Shown: in pieces, positions 28,494-36,621 of the stretch
Position numbering within the stretch: position 1 is the first letter of the stretch
Layout of the letters: the number at the start of each line of letters is the position of its first letter
DNA from: Nigerium massiliense
GTDB lineage: Bacteria > Actinomycetota > Actinomycetes > Propionibacteriales > Propionibacteriaceae
Assembly: GCF_000826085.1 (NCBI RefSeq)
Contig: NZ_CCYM01000002.1
Coordinates: 682,001-746,000 of the forward strand
Reading direction: 5' to 3'
Length of the DNA stretch: 64,000 nucleotides
Made by a program: the position numbers and the translations under genes
The notes under the pieces: generated by a model
The model's input: the letters and a program-made list of their open reading frames with translations, nothing else
Told to the model about the DNA's origin: nothing
Databases searched by the model: none

Positions 28494-31400
28494 GTGGCTG
28501 CACCGCCTATTAACTCGACCGCGCCCACTTACCTGGACCACCAGGAGCGGACGGACGCCGGCTCCACGCAACCGTGGTGGGAGTCGGGTGAGCCGCCGAG
28601 GCGCCTGTACTACTTCCTGGAGCACATCGCCGACACCGCGCCGTCCACGACGGCGCTCGAGTGTGAGGGCGTCGTGCGCTCCTACGCCGAGTTCGACGCC
28701 GACGGGAACCGCGTCGCACACTACCTCAACGGCCTCGGGATCGCCCCCGGCGACACCGTGGGCATCCTCATCGACCGGTCGCTGGCCATGTACCAGGCGA
28801 TCCTCGGTGCGCTGAAGTCGGGCGCCACCTACGTCCCGATCGACCCGAACGCCCCGCACGACCGCGTCCAGTACATCGTCGAGGACGCTCAGGTGAAGGT
28901 CCTGCTGACGACGACCGACAAGGCGTCCTCCAGCGAGGGCCTCGATGTGCGCCGCATGTTCATGGACGAGATCACCGCCGAGCTCGCCCAGCAGCCCGCC
29001 GAGCGTCTGCACCTGACGGACGACGACGACCCGGTCGCCTACATCATCTACACCTCCGGCTCCACCGGCCGCCCCAAGGGCGTCATGGTGGCGCACTCGT
29101 CCATCTGCAACTTCATCAACGTCGCGAAGGTCATCTACGGCGTCCAGGCCGACGATCGCGTCTACCAGGGCATGTCGGTCTCGTTCGACTTCTCGATGGA
29201 GGAGCTGTGGACGACCTGGGCGACGGGCGCCGCGCTCATCGCCGGCCCGACGGACGGCCGTAAGGTCGGCCCCGGCCTGGCCGACTTCCTCGACGAGAAC
29301 CGCATCACGTTCATGCACGCGGTGCCGACCGTGCTGTCCACCATGGACCGCACGCTCCCGCGTATCCACACCCTGAACCTGGGCGGCGAAGCCTGCCCGC
29401 AGGAACTCGTGGAGCGCTGGGGTTCCCACGGTCGCCGCATCCTCAACACCTACGGCCCCACCGAGTGCACCGCGAGCTGCACCTGGGCCGAGCTGCGCCC
29501 GGGCGAGCCCGTCACCATCGGCAAGGCGCTGCCCACCTACGGCACCACGCTGCGCGACGAGAACTTCAACATCGTCCCCGACGGCGAGACCGGCGAGTTG
29601 TGCATCACCGGCGTCGGCGTGGCCGTCGGCTACGTCGGGCGTCCCGACCTGACCGCCGAGAAGTTCGTCATCGACGAGCAGGGCCGCCGCACCTACAAGA
29701 CGGGCGATCTGGGCCGCTACGACGAGAACGGCAACATCGTCTACCTGGGCCGCAAGGACGCCGAGGTCAAGGTCCGCGGTCACCGCGTCGATCTGGGCGA
29801 GATCGAGGGGGTCCTCCTCGAGAAGGACTCCGTCTCCACGGCCGTCGTCAACAAGATCGACAACGACGCCGGCGGCGAGCTGGTCGGCTACATCCTGCCG
29901 TCCAAGGGCGTCGAGGGCACCCGCGAGCTGGCGACGTCGTTGCACGACCACGCCCGCAAGCGCCTGACCGCCTACATGGTCCCCGACTACATCGAGTTCG
30001 TCGACGACATCCCGCTGATGCCGTCCGGCAAGCCCGACCGCAAGGCACTGCCCGCCCCGGTGCACCCGCGCCTCATCGGTGGCGCCGACACCTACAGCGC
30101 TCCCGAGACCGACACGGAGAACGCGGTCACCGACGTCTGGGCCGAGACCCTGCGCCTGCCCGTGGAGCAGCTGTCCGCCGAGGCCGACCTGTTCACCGAT
30201 CTCGGTGGGCACTCCCTCATCGCGGCCACCCTGGTCTCGAAGTTGCGCAACTCGGGCATGCCGGGCACCGACGACCTGTCGATCCCCGACCTCTACTCGC
30301 ACCCGACGGTCCGGCAGCTCGCCGGCTTCCTCGACAGCGCCGGAGCCGAAGCGCAGGAGGCGCCCGACGAGGCTGCCGACCGCGTCGTCTACGGCCGCGG
30401 CCGCATCTTCGCGTTCGGCCTGGCGCAGCTGGCCTACCTGTACCTCATCGTGCTGGTGTCGATGCTGCCCATCGGCATCCTGTACAGCATCCACGGCGGT
30501 GAGCCGTCCACGCTGATGCTCGTGCAGATGATGGCCACGGTGCCGCTCACCTACCTGTTCACCCGGTGGGTGCTCCCGCTGGCCACCGCCCGCCTCGTCG
30601 GACGGAACCTCAAGGAGGGCAGCTACCCGCTCTACGGTTCGACGCACCTGCGGGTCTGGCTCGTCCAGCGCTCGCTGACTCTGTCGCCGCTGCCCCACCT
30701 GACCGGGTCCCCGTGGGCCTCCCGCTACCTGCGCGCCATGGGCGCCACGATCGGCACCGGCTGCCACATCGGCAGCGCGCAGATCCCGCTGCCGTCCATG
30801 GTCACGCTGGGCGACAACGTCACCATCGGCTACGAGACGCACCTGCGCGCCAGCGAGATCGCCGAGGGACGCCTCCACATCGGCCGCATCGTCATCGGGG
30901 ACACCGCCTCGATCGGCGCCAACTGCGCCCTGGCCGGTCCCTGCACCGTCAGGGATCGCTCCGTCATGCGGGCCCAGTCGCTGCTGCTGGCCGGCGAGTC
31001 CATCCCGGCCGGTGAGGTCTGGGCGGGCTCTCCCGCCGCCAAGATCAAGCAGGCCAACGACCCCGTCATCGACACGATGATGGAGTGCGACCAGGCGCCC
31101 CGGCACTGGACGAAGGACCTGCGCCGCAAGTTCGCCTTCGGCATCACCTTCCTGGAGTTCCTGCCGATGCTGGCGATGGTGCCCGTCGTGGTCATCGTCT
31201 GGTTCACGCTGCTGGTCCTCGAGGACGGCGCCGCACTCATCGCGACGCTGCTCACCGGTCCCCTGTTCGTGGTCACCGCGTGCGGTCTGATCCTGTGGTT
31301 CCGCCGCTTCGCGCTGCTGAAGACGCCGGTCGGCATCCACCACCTGCGCTCCGAGCTGGGCGTCGAGAAGTGGTTCGGCGACAAGCTGTTGGAGGCGTCG

Positions 31401-32549
31401 CTCGGCCTGAGCAACCAGCTCTACGGCACGCTCTACACGCCGCACTGGCTGCGGATGCTGGGCGCGCACATCGGCAAGGACTCCGAGATCGCGACCATCG
31501 CGAACATCGACCCCGACCTGTTGACCCTGGGCGACGGAACCTTCGTCGCCGACATGGCCAGCATCGGCTCCGCGACGTACTCCAACGGCCACGTGGCCTT
31601 CCGCCGCACCGTGGTCGAGGACCGCGCCTTCGTGGGCAACGCGTCCTACATCCCGTCCGGCACGCGGCTGGGCAACGACTCCCTCATCGGCGTCCTGAGC
31701 ACCCCGCCGGTGCGCGGCGTCGCCGCCGGGACGTCCTGGCTGGGCAACCCGCCGATCTTCCTGCCGCAGCGCGAGAAGTACGACGAGTTCACCGAAGAGA
31801 CGACGTTCGCCCCGCCGCGCTGGAAGGTGACGCTGCGCTACATCGTCGAGTTCTTCCGCATCACGATCCCGCCGACGCTGCTGGCTCTGTCGACCTTCTT
31901 CACGCTGTGGGTCGTCTCCTGGTTCGCCCAGCAGGGCATGCCGATGATCGGCGTCGTCCTCATGACCGGCGTCGTCGCGATGGTGGGCTCCCTGCTCGTC
32001 ACGCTGGTCGTCGCCCTGATGAAGTGGATCATCGTCGGCCGCTACCGGGCTCGCGTCGAGCCGCTGTGGGGCAACTTCGTCCGCCGCACCGAGTTCATGA
32101 CGGGCATCTTCGAGACGACCGCCGTCCCGGCGCTGCTCTCGCTGGTCGCCGGCACGCCGATGCTCGGCCCGGTCCTGCGCCTGTTCGGCGCCAAGGTCGG
32201 CAAGCGGACCCTGATCGACACCACCTACCTGACCGAGTTCGACCTCGTGACGATCGGTGACGACGTCACCGTCGGGCAGGACGTCTCGCTGCAGACGCAC
32301 CTGTTCGAGGACCGCGTCATGAAGATGGGCCACGTCGTCCTCGAGGACGGCGCGAGCATCTCGAGCCGCGCGGTGGTGCTGTACGGCGCCACCGTGGGCG
32401 AGGACACCAGCGTTGCCCCGCTGACCCTGGTGATGAAGGGCGAATCGTTGCCCGCTAACACCCGCTGGGCAGGCATCCCCGCCCGCCGCAACCGTCACGC
32501 CGCTCCGGCCCCGCAGGCCGACGCGGTCTCCGAGGAGGTCTCCGCATGA
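28494..32549 (+). CDS. Pls/PosA-type single-module NRPS (epsilon-poly-amino-acid synthetase-like)
   Basis: A 1351-residue protein with the domain order of epsilon-poly-L-lysine synthase (Pls, about 1319 residues). Adenylation domain: TSGSTGRPKG near 187, FDFSMEEL, NTYGPTE near 318, VRGHRVDLGEIE, PSGKPDRKALP near 509. Carrier domain: LGGHSL near 570. The rest has about six membrane helices (about 637-665, 675-703, 880-936, 1115-1180) separating three soluble left-handed beta-helix repeats (about 745-850, 990-1090, 1225-1335), equivalent to the C1-C3 domains that link monomers in Pls. There is no condensation or thioesterase domain. The start GTG 28494 follows GGGGGGAAC; an in-frame TTG at 28473 is an alternative. 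Amino-acid specificity is not certain. Confidence 0.88.
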   Translation: MAAPPINSTAPTYLDHQERTDAGSTQPWWESGEPPRRLYYFLEHIADTAPSTTALECEGVVRSYAEFDADGNRVAHYLNGLGIAPGDTVGILIDRSLAMYQAILGALKSGATYVPIDPNAPHDRVQYIVEDAQVKVLLTTTDKASSSEGLDVRRMFMDEITAELAQQPAERLHLTDDDDPVAYIIYTSGSTGRPKGVMVAHSSICNFINVAKVIYGVQADDRVYQGMSVSFDFSMEELWTTWATGAALIAGPTDGRKVGPGLADFLDENRITFMHAVPTVLSTMDRTLPRIHTLNLGGEACPQELVERWGSHGRRILNTYGPTECTASCTWAELRPGEPVTIGKALPTYGTTLRDENFNIVPDGETGELCITGVGVAVGYVGRPDLTAEKFVIDEQGRRTYKTGDLGRYDENGNIVYLGRKDAEVKVRGHRVDLGEIEGVLLEKDSVSTAVVNKIDNDAGGELVGYILPSKGVEGTRELATSLHDHARKRLTAYMVPDYIEFVDDIPLMPSGKPDRKALPAPVHPRLIGGADTYSAPETDTENAVTDVWAETLRLPVEQLSAEADLFTDLGGHSLIAATLVSKLRNSGMPGTDDLSIPDLYSHPTVRQLAGFLDSAGAEAQEAPDEAADRVVYGRGRIFAFGLAQLAYLYLIVLVSMLPIGILYSIHGGEPSTLMLVQMMATVPLTYLFTRWVLPLATARLVGRNLKEGSYPLYGSTHLRVWLVQRSLTLSPLPHLTGSPWASRYLRAMGATIGTGCHIGSAQIPLPSMVTLGDNVTIGYETHLRASEIAEGRLHIGRIVIGDTASIGANCALAGPCTVRDRSVMRAQSLLLAGESIPAGEVWAGSPAAKIKQANDPVIDTMMECDQAPRHWTKDLRRKFAFGITFLEFLPMLAMVPVVVIVWFTLLVLEDGAALIATLLTGPLFVVTACGLILWFRRFALLKTPVGIHHLRSELGVEKWFGDKLLEASLGLSNQLYGTLYTPHWLRMLGAHIGKDSEIATIANIDPDLLTLGDGTFVADMASIGSATYSNGHVAFRRTVVEDRAFVGNASYIPSGTRLGNDSLIGVLSTPPVRGVAAGTSWLGNPPIFLPQREKYDEFTEETTFAPPRWKVTLRYIVEFFRITIPPTLLALSTFFTLWVVSWFAQQGMPMIGVVLMTGVVAMVGSLLVTLVVALMKWIIVGRYRARVEPLWGNFVRRTEFMTGIFETTAVPALLSLVAGTPMLGPVLRLFGAKVGKRTLIDTTYLTEFDLVTIGDDVTVGQDVSLQTHLFEDRVMKMGHVVLEDGASISSRAVVLYGATVGEDTSVAPLTLVMKGESLPANTRWAGIPARRNRHAAPAPQADAVSEEVSA

Positions 32550-33820
32550 GCACCGCTACGCAACCGAGGCGCGCACTGTCCGACTTCGATCTGTCGGAGA
32601 GCGACCTCGTCGAGGTTCCCCACATCTGTGAGGATCCGACCGAGCTCAACTCCCGTGCCCGCAAGAGCCCGCGCATCGTCGGCATCGACGTCGCCCGCGG
32701 CGTCGCACTGCTCGGCATGATGGTGGTCCACATCATCACCGACGTCACCGACGAGGGCCTCATGCCCTGGTCGTGGCGCCTCTCGTCCGGCAACTCGGCA
32801 GCGCTGTTCGCCACCCTCGCGGGCGTCGGCATCGCCCTGTCGACCGGGCGCCGCAACCCGCCGCGCGGCCGCGGTCTGGTGGCCGCCATGGGCAGCCTGG
32901 TCGTCCGCGCCATCCTGATCGGCGTCATCGGCCTCGCGCTGGGCGTCGTCGTGCCGACCGACCTGGCCAACGTGATCCTGCCGTACTACGCGGTGCTGTT
33001 CGTGCTGGCGATCCCGTTCCTGCGCGTCCCGGCCCCGCTGCTCGGCGCCCTGAGCCTCATCGTCGCGATCGCGGTTCCGTTCTGGAGTCACGCCGCCCGC
33101 ATGACGTTGCCCGTCGTCGAGCCGACGAACCACACGTTCGCCAGCCTGATGGCCAACCCGGGCCAGACGTTCACGCAGCTCATGCTCACGGGCGTCTACC
33201 CGGCCGTCGCCTGGATGTCCTACGTGTTGGCCGGCATGGCGATCGGCCGCCTCAACATCCGCCGCTGGGTCGCGCTGTCCCTGATGCTCGGCGGCACCCT
33301 GGTGGCCCTGCTCACCGCCGGCGCCAACTGGGTCCTCATGGACGCCCTCGGCGGCCGTCAGGCGCTGGCCGACGTCGCCGCGCGCACGATGCCGCTGGAC
33401 GACTTCACCTCGCTTCTGGTGTGGGGCGCGGGCGGCACGCTGCCGACCGACTCCCTGTGGTGGCTCGGCGTCCTGGCGCCGCACACGTCCACGCCGTTCG
33501 ACCTGCTGTTCACCCTCGGCGTCGCCTGCGGCGTGCTGGGCGCCTGCATGATGATCGGCGTCGTCATGCCGAAGGCCGTCCGGCCGCTGGCGCTGATGGG
33601 CTCCATGCCGCTGACGATGTACTCCCTGCACCTCGTGATGGTGGCCTCCCAGGTGTGGCTGCTCAACTTCGAGTGGCTCGGCTACGCCGTCCAGGTCGTG
33701 CTGTTGCTGGGCTTCGCCTTCCTGTGGAGCCGCAAGTTCCAGCGCGGGCCCCTGGAGGGGCTCGTCAACGTCGGCGCGAAGGCGACCAAGTCGCTGATCA
33801 TGGGATCGAAGCAGCGATGA
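32546..33820 (+). CDS. DUF1624/DUF418-like membrane acyltransferase-related protein
   Basis: A 424-residue protein: a soluble N-terminus of about 45 residues, then around ten membrane helices. RIVGIDVARGVALLGMMVVH opens the membrane part and matches the heparan-alpha-glucosaminide N-acetyltransferase/DUF1624 group, while LMGSMPLTMYSLHLVMV near the end matches DUF418-type proteins. Such proteins may move acyl groups across the membrane. It overlaps the NRPS gene by four bases, so it probably modifies or exports the polymer; that role is an inference. Confidence 0.7.
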   Translation: MSTATQPRRALSDFDLSESDLVEVPHICEDPTELNSRARKSPRIVGIDVARGVALLGMMVVHIITDVTDEGLMPWSWRLSSGNSAALFATLAGVGIALSTGRRNPPRGRGLVAAMGSLVVRAILIGVIGLALGVVVPTDLANVILPYYAVLFVLAIPFLRVPAPLLGALSLIVAIAVPFWSHAARMTLPVVEPTNHTFASLMANPGQTFTQLMLTGVYPAVAWMSYVLAGMAIGRLNIRRWVALSLMLGGTLVALLTAGANWVLMDALGGRQALADVAARTMPLDDFTSLLVWGAGGTLPTDSLWWLGVLAPHTSTPFDLLFTLGVACGVLGACMMIGVVMPKAVRPLALMGSMPLTMYSLHLVMVASQVWLLNFEWLGYAVQVVLLLGFAFLWSRKFQRGPLEGLVNVGAKATKSLIMGSKQR

Positions 33821-34464
33821 GCAACCTCGCCCTCGTGTACCGCGGCAAGGCCAGCACCGACGGATGCCCCGAGGCCGCGGCCCGCATCCTTCGCCTGGCC
33901 GGGTTCGACGTCGCTTACGCCGGTAAGGGCGAGGAGTTCAAGCTGGACGCCCGCTCGCTCGCTCAAGCCGCCGTCTACGCCCAGCCGGGCGGCGACGAAC
34001 TCGAACCCGCCTGGCGGCACATGCGCAAGCACGCGGACGTCATCACCGACTTTGTGTCCGGCGGCGGACGCTACCTCGGCTTCTGCCTGGGTGCCTACCT
34101 CGCCGGTCACACTCCCGGTCTCGGGCTTCTGGACGGCGATGCGATGCAGTACATCGCGACGCCAGGGGCAGAGATCGCGACCGAGAGTGCAGCCGTTCTC
34201 GAGGTGATGTGGGCTGGTCACCCGCGTCGGGTGTATTTCCAGGACGGCTGCACTTTCGAAACAGGGCCGACCACCGACGTGGTGGCCCGGTACACCAACG
34301 GGGCTCCGGCCGCGGTGATCAACGACTACGGCCGCGGCCGGGTCGCCGCGGTCGGCCCGCACCCTGAGGCGACCGACGACTGGTTCATCGACGACGACCT
34401 GCCCGTGGCCACCCCGGGCACCGACGACCTGGCACTGGACATCGTTCGGCGGCTGGTGGCGTGA
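33817..34464 (+). CDS. BPL_N-domain (glutamine amidotransferase-like) protein
   Basis: A 215-residue protein resembling the N-terminal domain of eukaryotic biotin-protein ligase, a type 1 glutamine amidotransferase-like fold: YRGKASTDGC, QPGGDELEP, GGRYLGFCLGAYLAG with Cys90 at the nucleophile-elbow position, and YGRGRVAAVGPHPE near the end. There is no biotin-ligase catalytic domain. It overlaps both neighbours in the NRPS operon. It could act as a hydrolase/amidase on the product or a precursor; no direct evidence exists. Confidence 0.7.
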   Translation: MSNLALVYRGKASTDGCPEAAARILRLAGFDVAYAGKGEEFKLDARSLAQAAVYAQPGGDELEPAWRHMRKHADVITDFVSGGGRYLGFCLGAYLAGHTPGLGLLDGDAMQYIATPGAEIATESAAVLEVMWAGHPRRVYFQDGCTFETGPTTDVVARYTNGAPAAVINDYGRGRVAAVGPHPEATDDWFIDDDLPVATPGTDDLALDIVRRLVA

Positions 34465-35117
34465 TGACCGGCGTATGGACCGCCCCTGTCGTGGGCACCG
34501 AGGACGCCGATCTGGCGCTCCTCGACGCCGACGAGCTCGGCAGCCTCGACCGGTTGGCCGATCCCACCGAGCGGGCCTCCTACGTCACCGGCCACGCGCT
34601 CGTGCGGCGCGTCCTCGGCGAGGTCCTCGGGCTGAGCCCCGACGCGCTGAGCTTCGCCCGGTCCTGCGCGTTCTGCGGGGCGTCCGGGCACGGCAAGCCG
34701 TCCGTGGCCGGCAATCGGGTGCAGTTCAGCGCCTCGCGCAGCCGCGAACTCGTCGGCGTCGCCGTGGCCAACCGGCCGGTCGGCCTCGACATCGAGGCCG
34801 TCGACGCGGTACCCGACGGCGCGGCGTCCCTGGTCGGCCTGGCCGACCGGACGCCCGCGGCCGACGTCGCGCGCCAGTGGGTGCGCACTGAAGCGGCGCT
34901 CAAGGCGACCGGGCAGGGCCTCGGCGTCCCGCCCCAGGACGTCCACCTCACCGGCCCCGACGAACCGCCCCGCGTCCTGTCCTGGCCGCTGCCGGATGCG
35001 GACTCCGTCCAGTTGGCCGACCTCGACCTCCCCGTCGGCTTCGCCGGCGCCCTCGCCATCACCGGTGGCGGCATCCCCACATTCGATCTGCACGACATGA
35101 AGGAAGATCAGCGATGA
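34464..35117 (+). CDS. 4'-phosphopantetheinyl transferase (Sfp type)
   Basis: A 217-residue Sfp-type transferase. CAFCGASGHGKPSV, then GLDIE (Asp109, Glu111, magnesium-binding) and WVRTEAALKATGQGL (Glu143, Lys147) give the P-type signature. It would attach phosphopantetheine to the carrier domain of the NRPS two genes upstream. It begins on the last base of the BPL_N stop codon (TGATG), confirming operon membership. A dedicated transferase supports the view that the NRPS makes a secondary product and is functional. Confidence 0.9.
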   Translation: MTGVWTAPVVGTEDADLALLDADELGSLDRLADPTERASYVTGHALVRRVLGEVLGLSPDALSFARSCAFCGASGHGKPSVAGNRVQFSASRSRELVGVAVANRPVGLDIEAVDAVPDGAASLVGLADRTPAADVARQWVRTEAALKATGQGLGVPPQDVHLTGPDEPPRVLSWPLPDADSVQLADLDLPVGFAGALAITGGGIPTFDLHDMKEDQR

Positions 35118-35824
35118 AGAAGTTCACGATCACCCGAGTCGCCGCCCTGGCGGCCACGGTGGCGGTCTTGACCACGGGCTGCACCATCACCACCGACCCC
35201 GACTCCGTCGTCCCCACCCGTTACGTGGAGAGCGTGGCGGTCGCGCCGGCCGCCAAGGCCAGCGTCGGGGAGCAGGACGCGAAGGCCGCCGCGCAGGCCG
35301 CCGTCACGTTCACCCTCGCGCACGGCACCGAGGAGAACCTCCTCGACCCGCAGCGGAAGACCTACACCGTCGACGAGTTGGGGGCCGGACTGCAGCAGGC
35401 GCTGACGCCGGAAACCTACGCCTCGTGGCAGCAGGTCGCGCCGAAGATCGCGTCGGGCGACCGTGCGGAGCGGGAGAGTTTCCGCGGCCTGAAGGTGTTC
35501 GCCCTGGACGAGCCGACCTGGCGCCGCCCGGCTGCCCGGCCGATCATCCAGAGCCAGGACGTCACCCACGTCAAGGTCGAGGCCAGGCCGCACTCGGCCG
35601 ACAACCAGCGGCTCTCGAGCAGCACCTCGGTGGCGCAACCGCAGGAGGTGACCGTGTCGCTGGAGCACCGCACGATCGCCCACTTCGCGACCGACCACAG
35701 CCCGGTGGAGGCCGTCATCGACCGCCAGGTCAGCTACGTCATGCAGAAGACGCCCGACCGCGGCTGGCTGATCAGCGAGTACAACGGCAACTACGAGATC
35801 GAGGCCGATCCGATCCTGCGCTGA
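35114..35824 (+). CDS. Secreted lipoprotein of the NRPS operon, unknown function
   Basis: The 236-residue protein has a type II signal peptide: MKKFTITR, a hydrophobic core and the lipobox LTTGC with Cys23. The mature domain has no recognised family; it has several His and aromatic residues and a C-terminal part (VIDRQVSYVMQKTPDRGWLI) that resembles small NTF2/lumazine-like secreted folds. It overlaps the transferase gene (ATGA). As the last gene of the operon it may handle the polymer or protect the envelope; speculative. Confidence 0.75.
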   Translation: MKKFTITRVAALAATVAVLTTGCTITTDPDSVVPTRYVESVAVAPAAKASVGEQDAKAAAQAAVTFTLAHGTEENLLDPQRKTYTVDELGAGLQQALTPETYASWQQVAPKIASGDRAERESFRGLKVFALDEPTWRRPAARPIIQSQDVTHVKVEARPHSADNQRLSSSTSVAQPQEVTVSLEHRTIAHFATDHSPVEAVIDRQVSYVMQKTPDRGWLISEYNGNYEIEADPILR

Positions 35825-35845
35825 TCCGATCCTGCACCGGTCGTT

Positions 35846-35870
35846 CCCGGCGCCGCGTCGCGGCGCCGGG
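35846..35870. terminator. Operon-end hairpin
   Basis: A perfect 12-bp stem (CCCGGCGCCGCG / CGCGGCGCCGGG) with a single-base centre, 21 bases after the lipoprotein stop and 11 before the end of the convergent hypothetical gene. It probably serves both strands. Confidence 0.75.
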
Positions 35871-35881
35871 CGATCGAGCCG

Positions 35882-36529
35882 TCAGCCCAGCAGCGTCCTG
35901 GCCGTCGCCCACACCGACTGCGGGGAACCCTGGATCGGCTGGGCACCGCCCGCCTTCATCGACCAGCCCTGCTGGCCGACCGTGAAGTTGACCGTGCGGG
36001 TGCCCGCCGCGGTGTGGTGCGACACCTCGACCCCGATGGGCAGCGGCAGCACCTGCCCCGAGCCGAGCTCGGAGACGGCATCGAAGATGATGTCGGGGAT
36101 GTTCTGGCCGGGCTCCAGCGGCTGTGCCGTGTGCGCCCCCACGCCGGACATGTCGAGCAGGAACGACCCCTCGGCCGCGTTGATGAACACCGTCCGCATC
36201 ACCGGCTCGCCGCCGGACGTGATGATGAGCCGATACACATCGACGGCCTCGGCCATGATCGCGGCGATCGCGTTCGCAGCGTCCTGGGCGGCGATCATCT
36301 CGTCCTCGACCACCGCCAGCCCGCGCACCATTAGCGTTGCGTAGCCGGCGCGGACGAGCGCCTCGTCCTCCAGCAGCGGGGCGATGCCGACGGCGTCCAG
36401 GCTGCGGCGGGCGGGATCGGAGCCGCTCATGCTGGCCAGCGCGAGCAACTCGTGGTCGGTGATGCCGAAGGCACCCTCGTCCTCGGTCGCGTCGAAGGGG
36501 GTCTCGTTCTCGGGCATCTCGTTCGTCAT
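35882..36529 (-). CDS. Hypothetical protein
   Basis: A 215-residue soluble acidic protein with no family I recognise. It starts after GAGGAGG at good spacing. The N-terminal 30 residues are acidic and probably flexible; the rest alternates predicted helices and strands (for example VYRLIITSGGEPVMRTVFIN and VLPLPIGVEVSHHTAAG). It has no signal peptide or membrane segment. It is convergent with the NRPS operon and lies 92 bases upstream of, and probably independent from, the end of the pyruvate carboxylase gene. Confidence 0.65.
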   Translation of the reverse strand: MTNEMPENETPFDATEDEGAFGITDHELLALASMSGSDPARRSLDAVGIAPLLEDEALVRAGYATLMVRGLAVVEDEMIAAQDAANAIAAIMAEAVDVYRLIITSGGEPVMRTVFINAAEGSFLLDMSGVGAHTAQPLEPGQNIPDIIFDAVSELGSGQVLPLPIGVEVSHHTAAGTRTVNFTVGQQGWSMKAGGAQPIQGSPQSVWATARTLLG

Positions 36530-36621
36530 GCGTTCCTCCTCGGGGTCGACTCGACCCTAGAGGCACAGTCGGGCAGGCCGCGAACTCGCCCGCAAGCCCC
36601 GGGCGTGTCGCGGCGCCCGCG

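Noticed and set aside
28458..32498. A 1346-codon open frame antisense to the Pls-like NRPS gene
   Set aside because: It mirrors the NRPS frame; high G+C lengthens antisense frames. Its translation is Arg/Gly/Asp/His-rich without any family motif.
33817..34464. Biotin-protein ligase for the pyruvate carboxylase nearby
   Set aside because: Only the amidotransferase-like BPL_N domain is present; the biotin-ligase catalytic domain is absent, and the gene is embedded in the NRPS operon.
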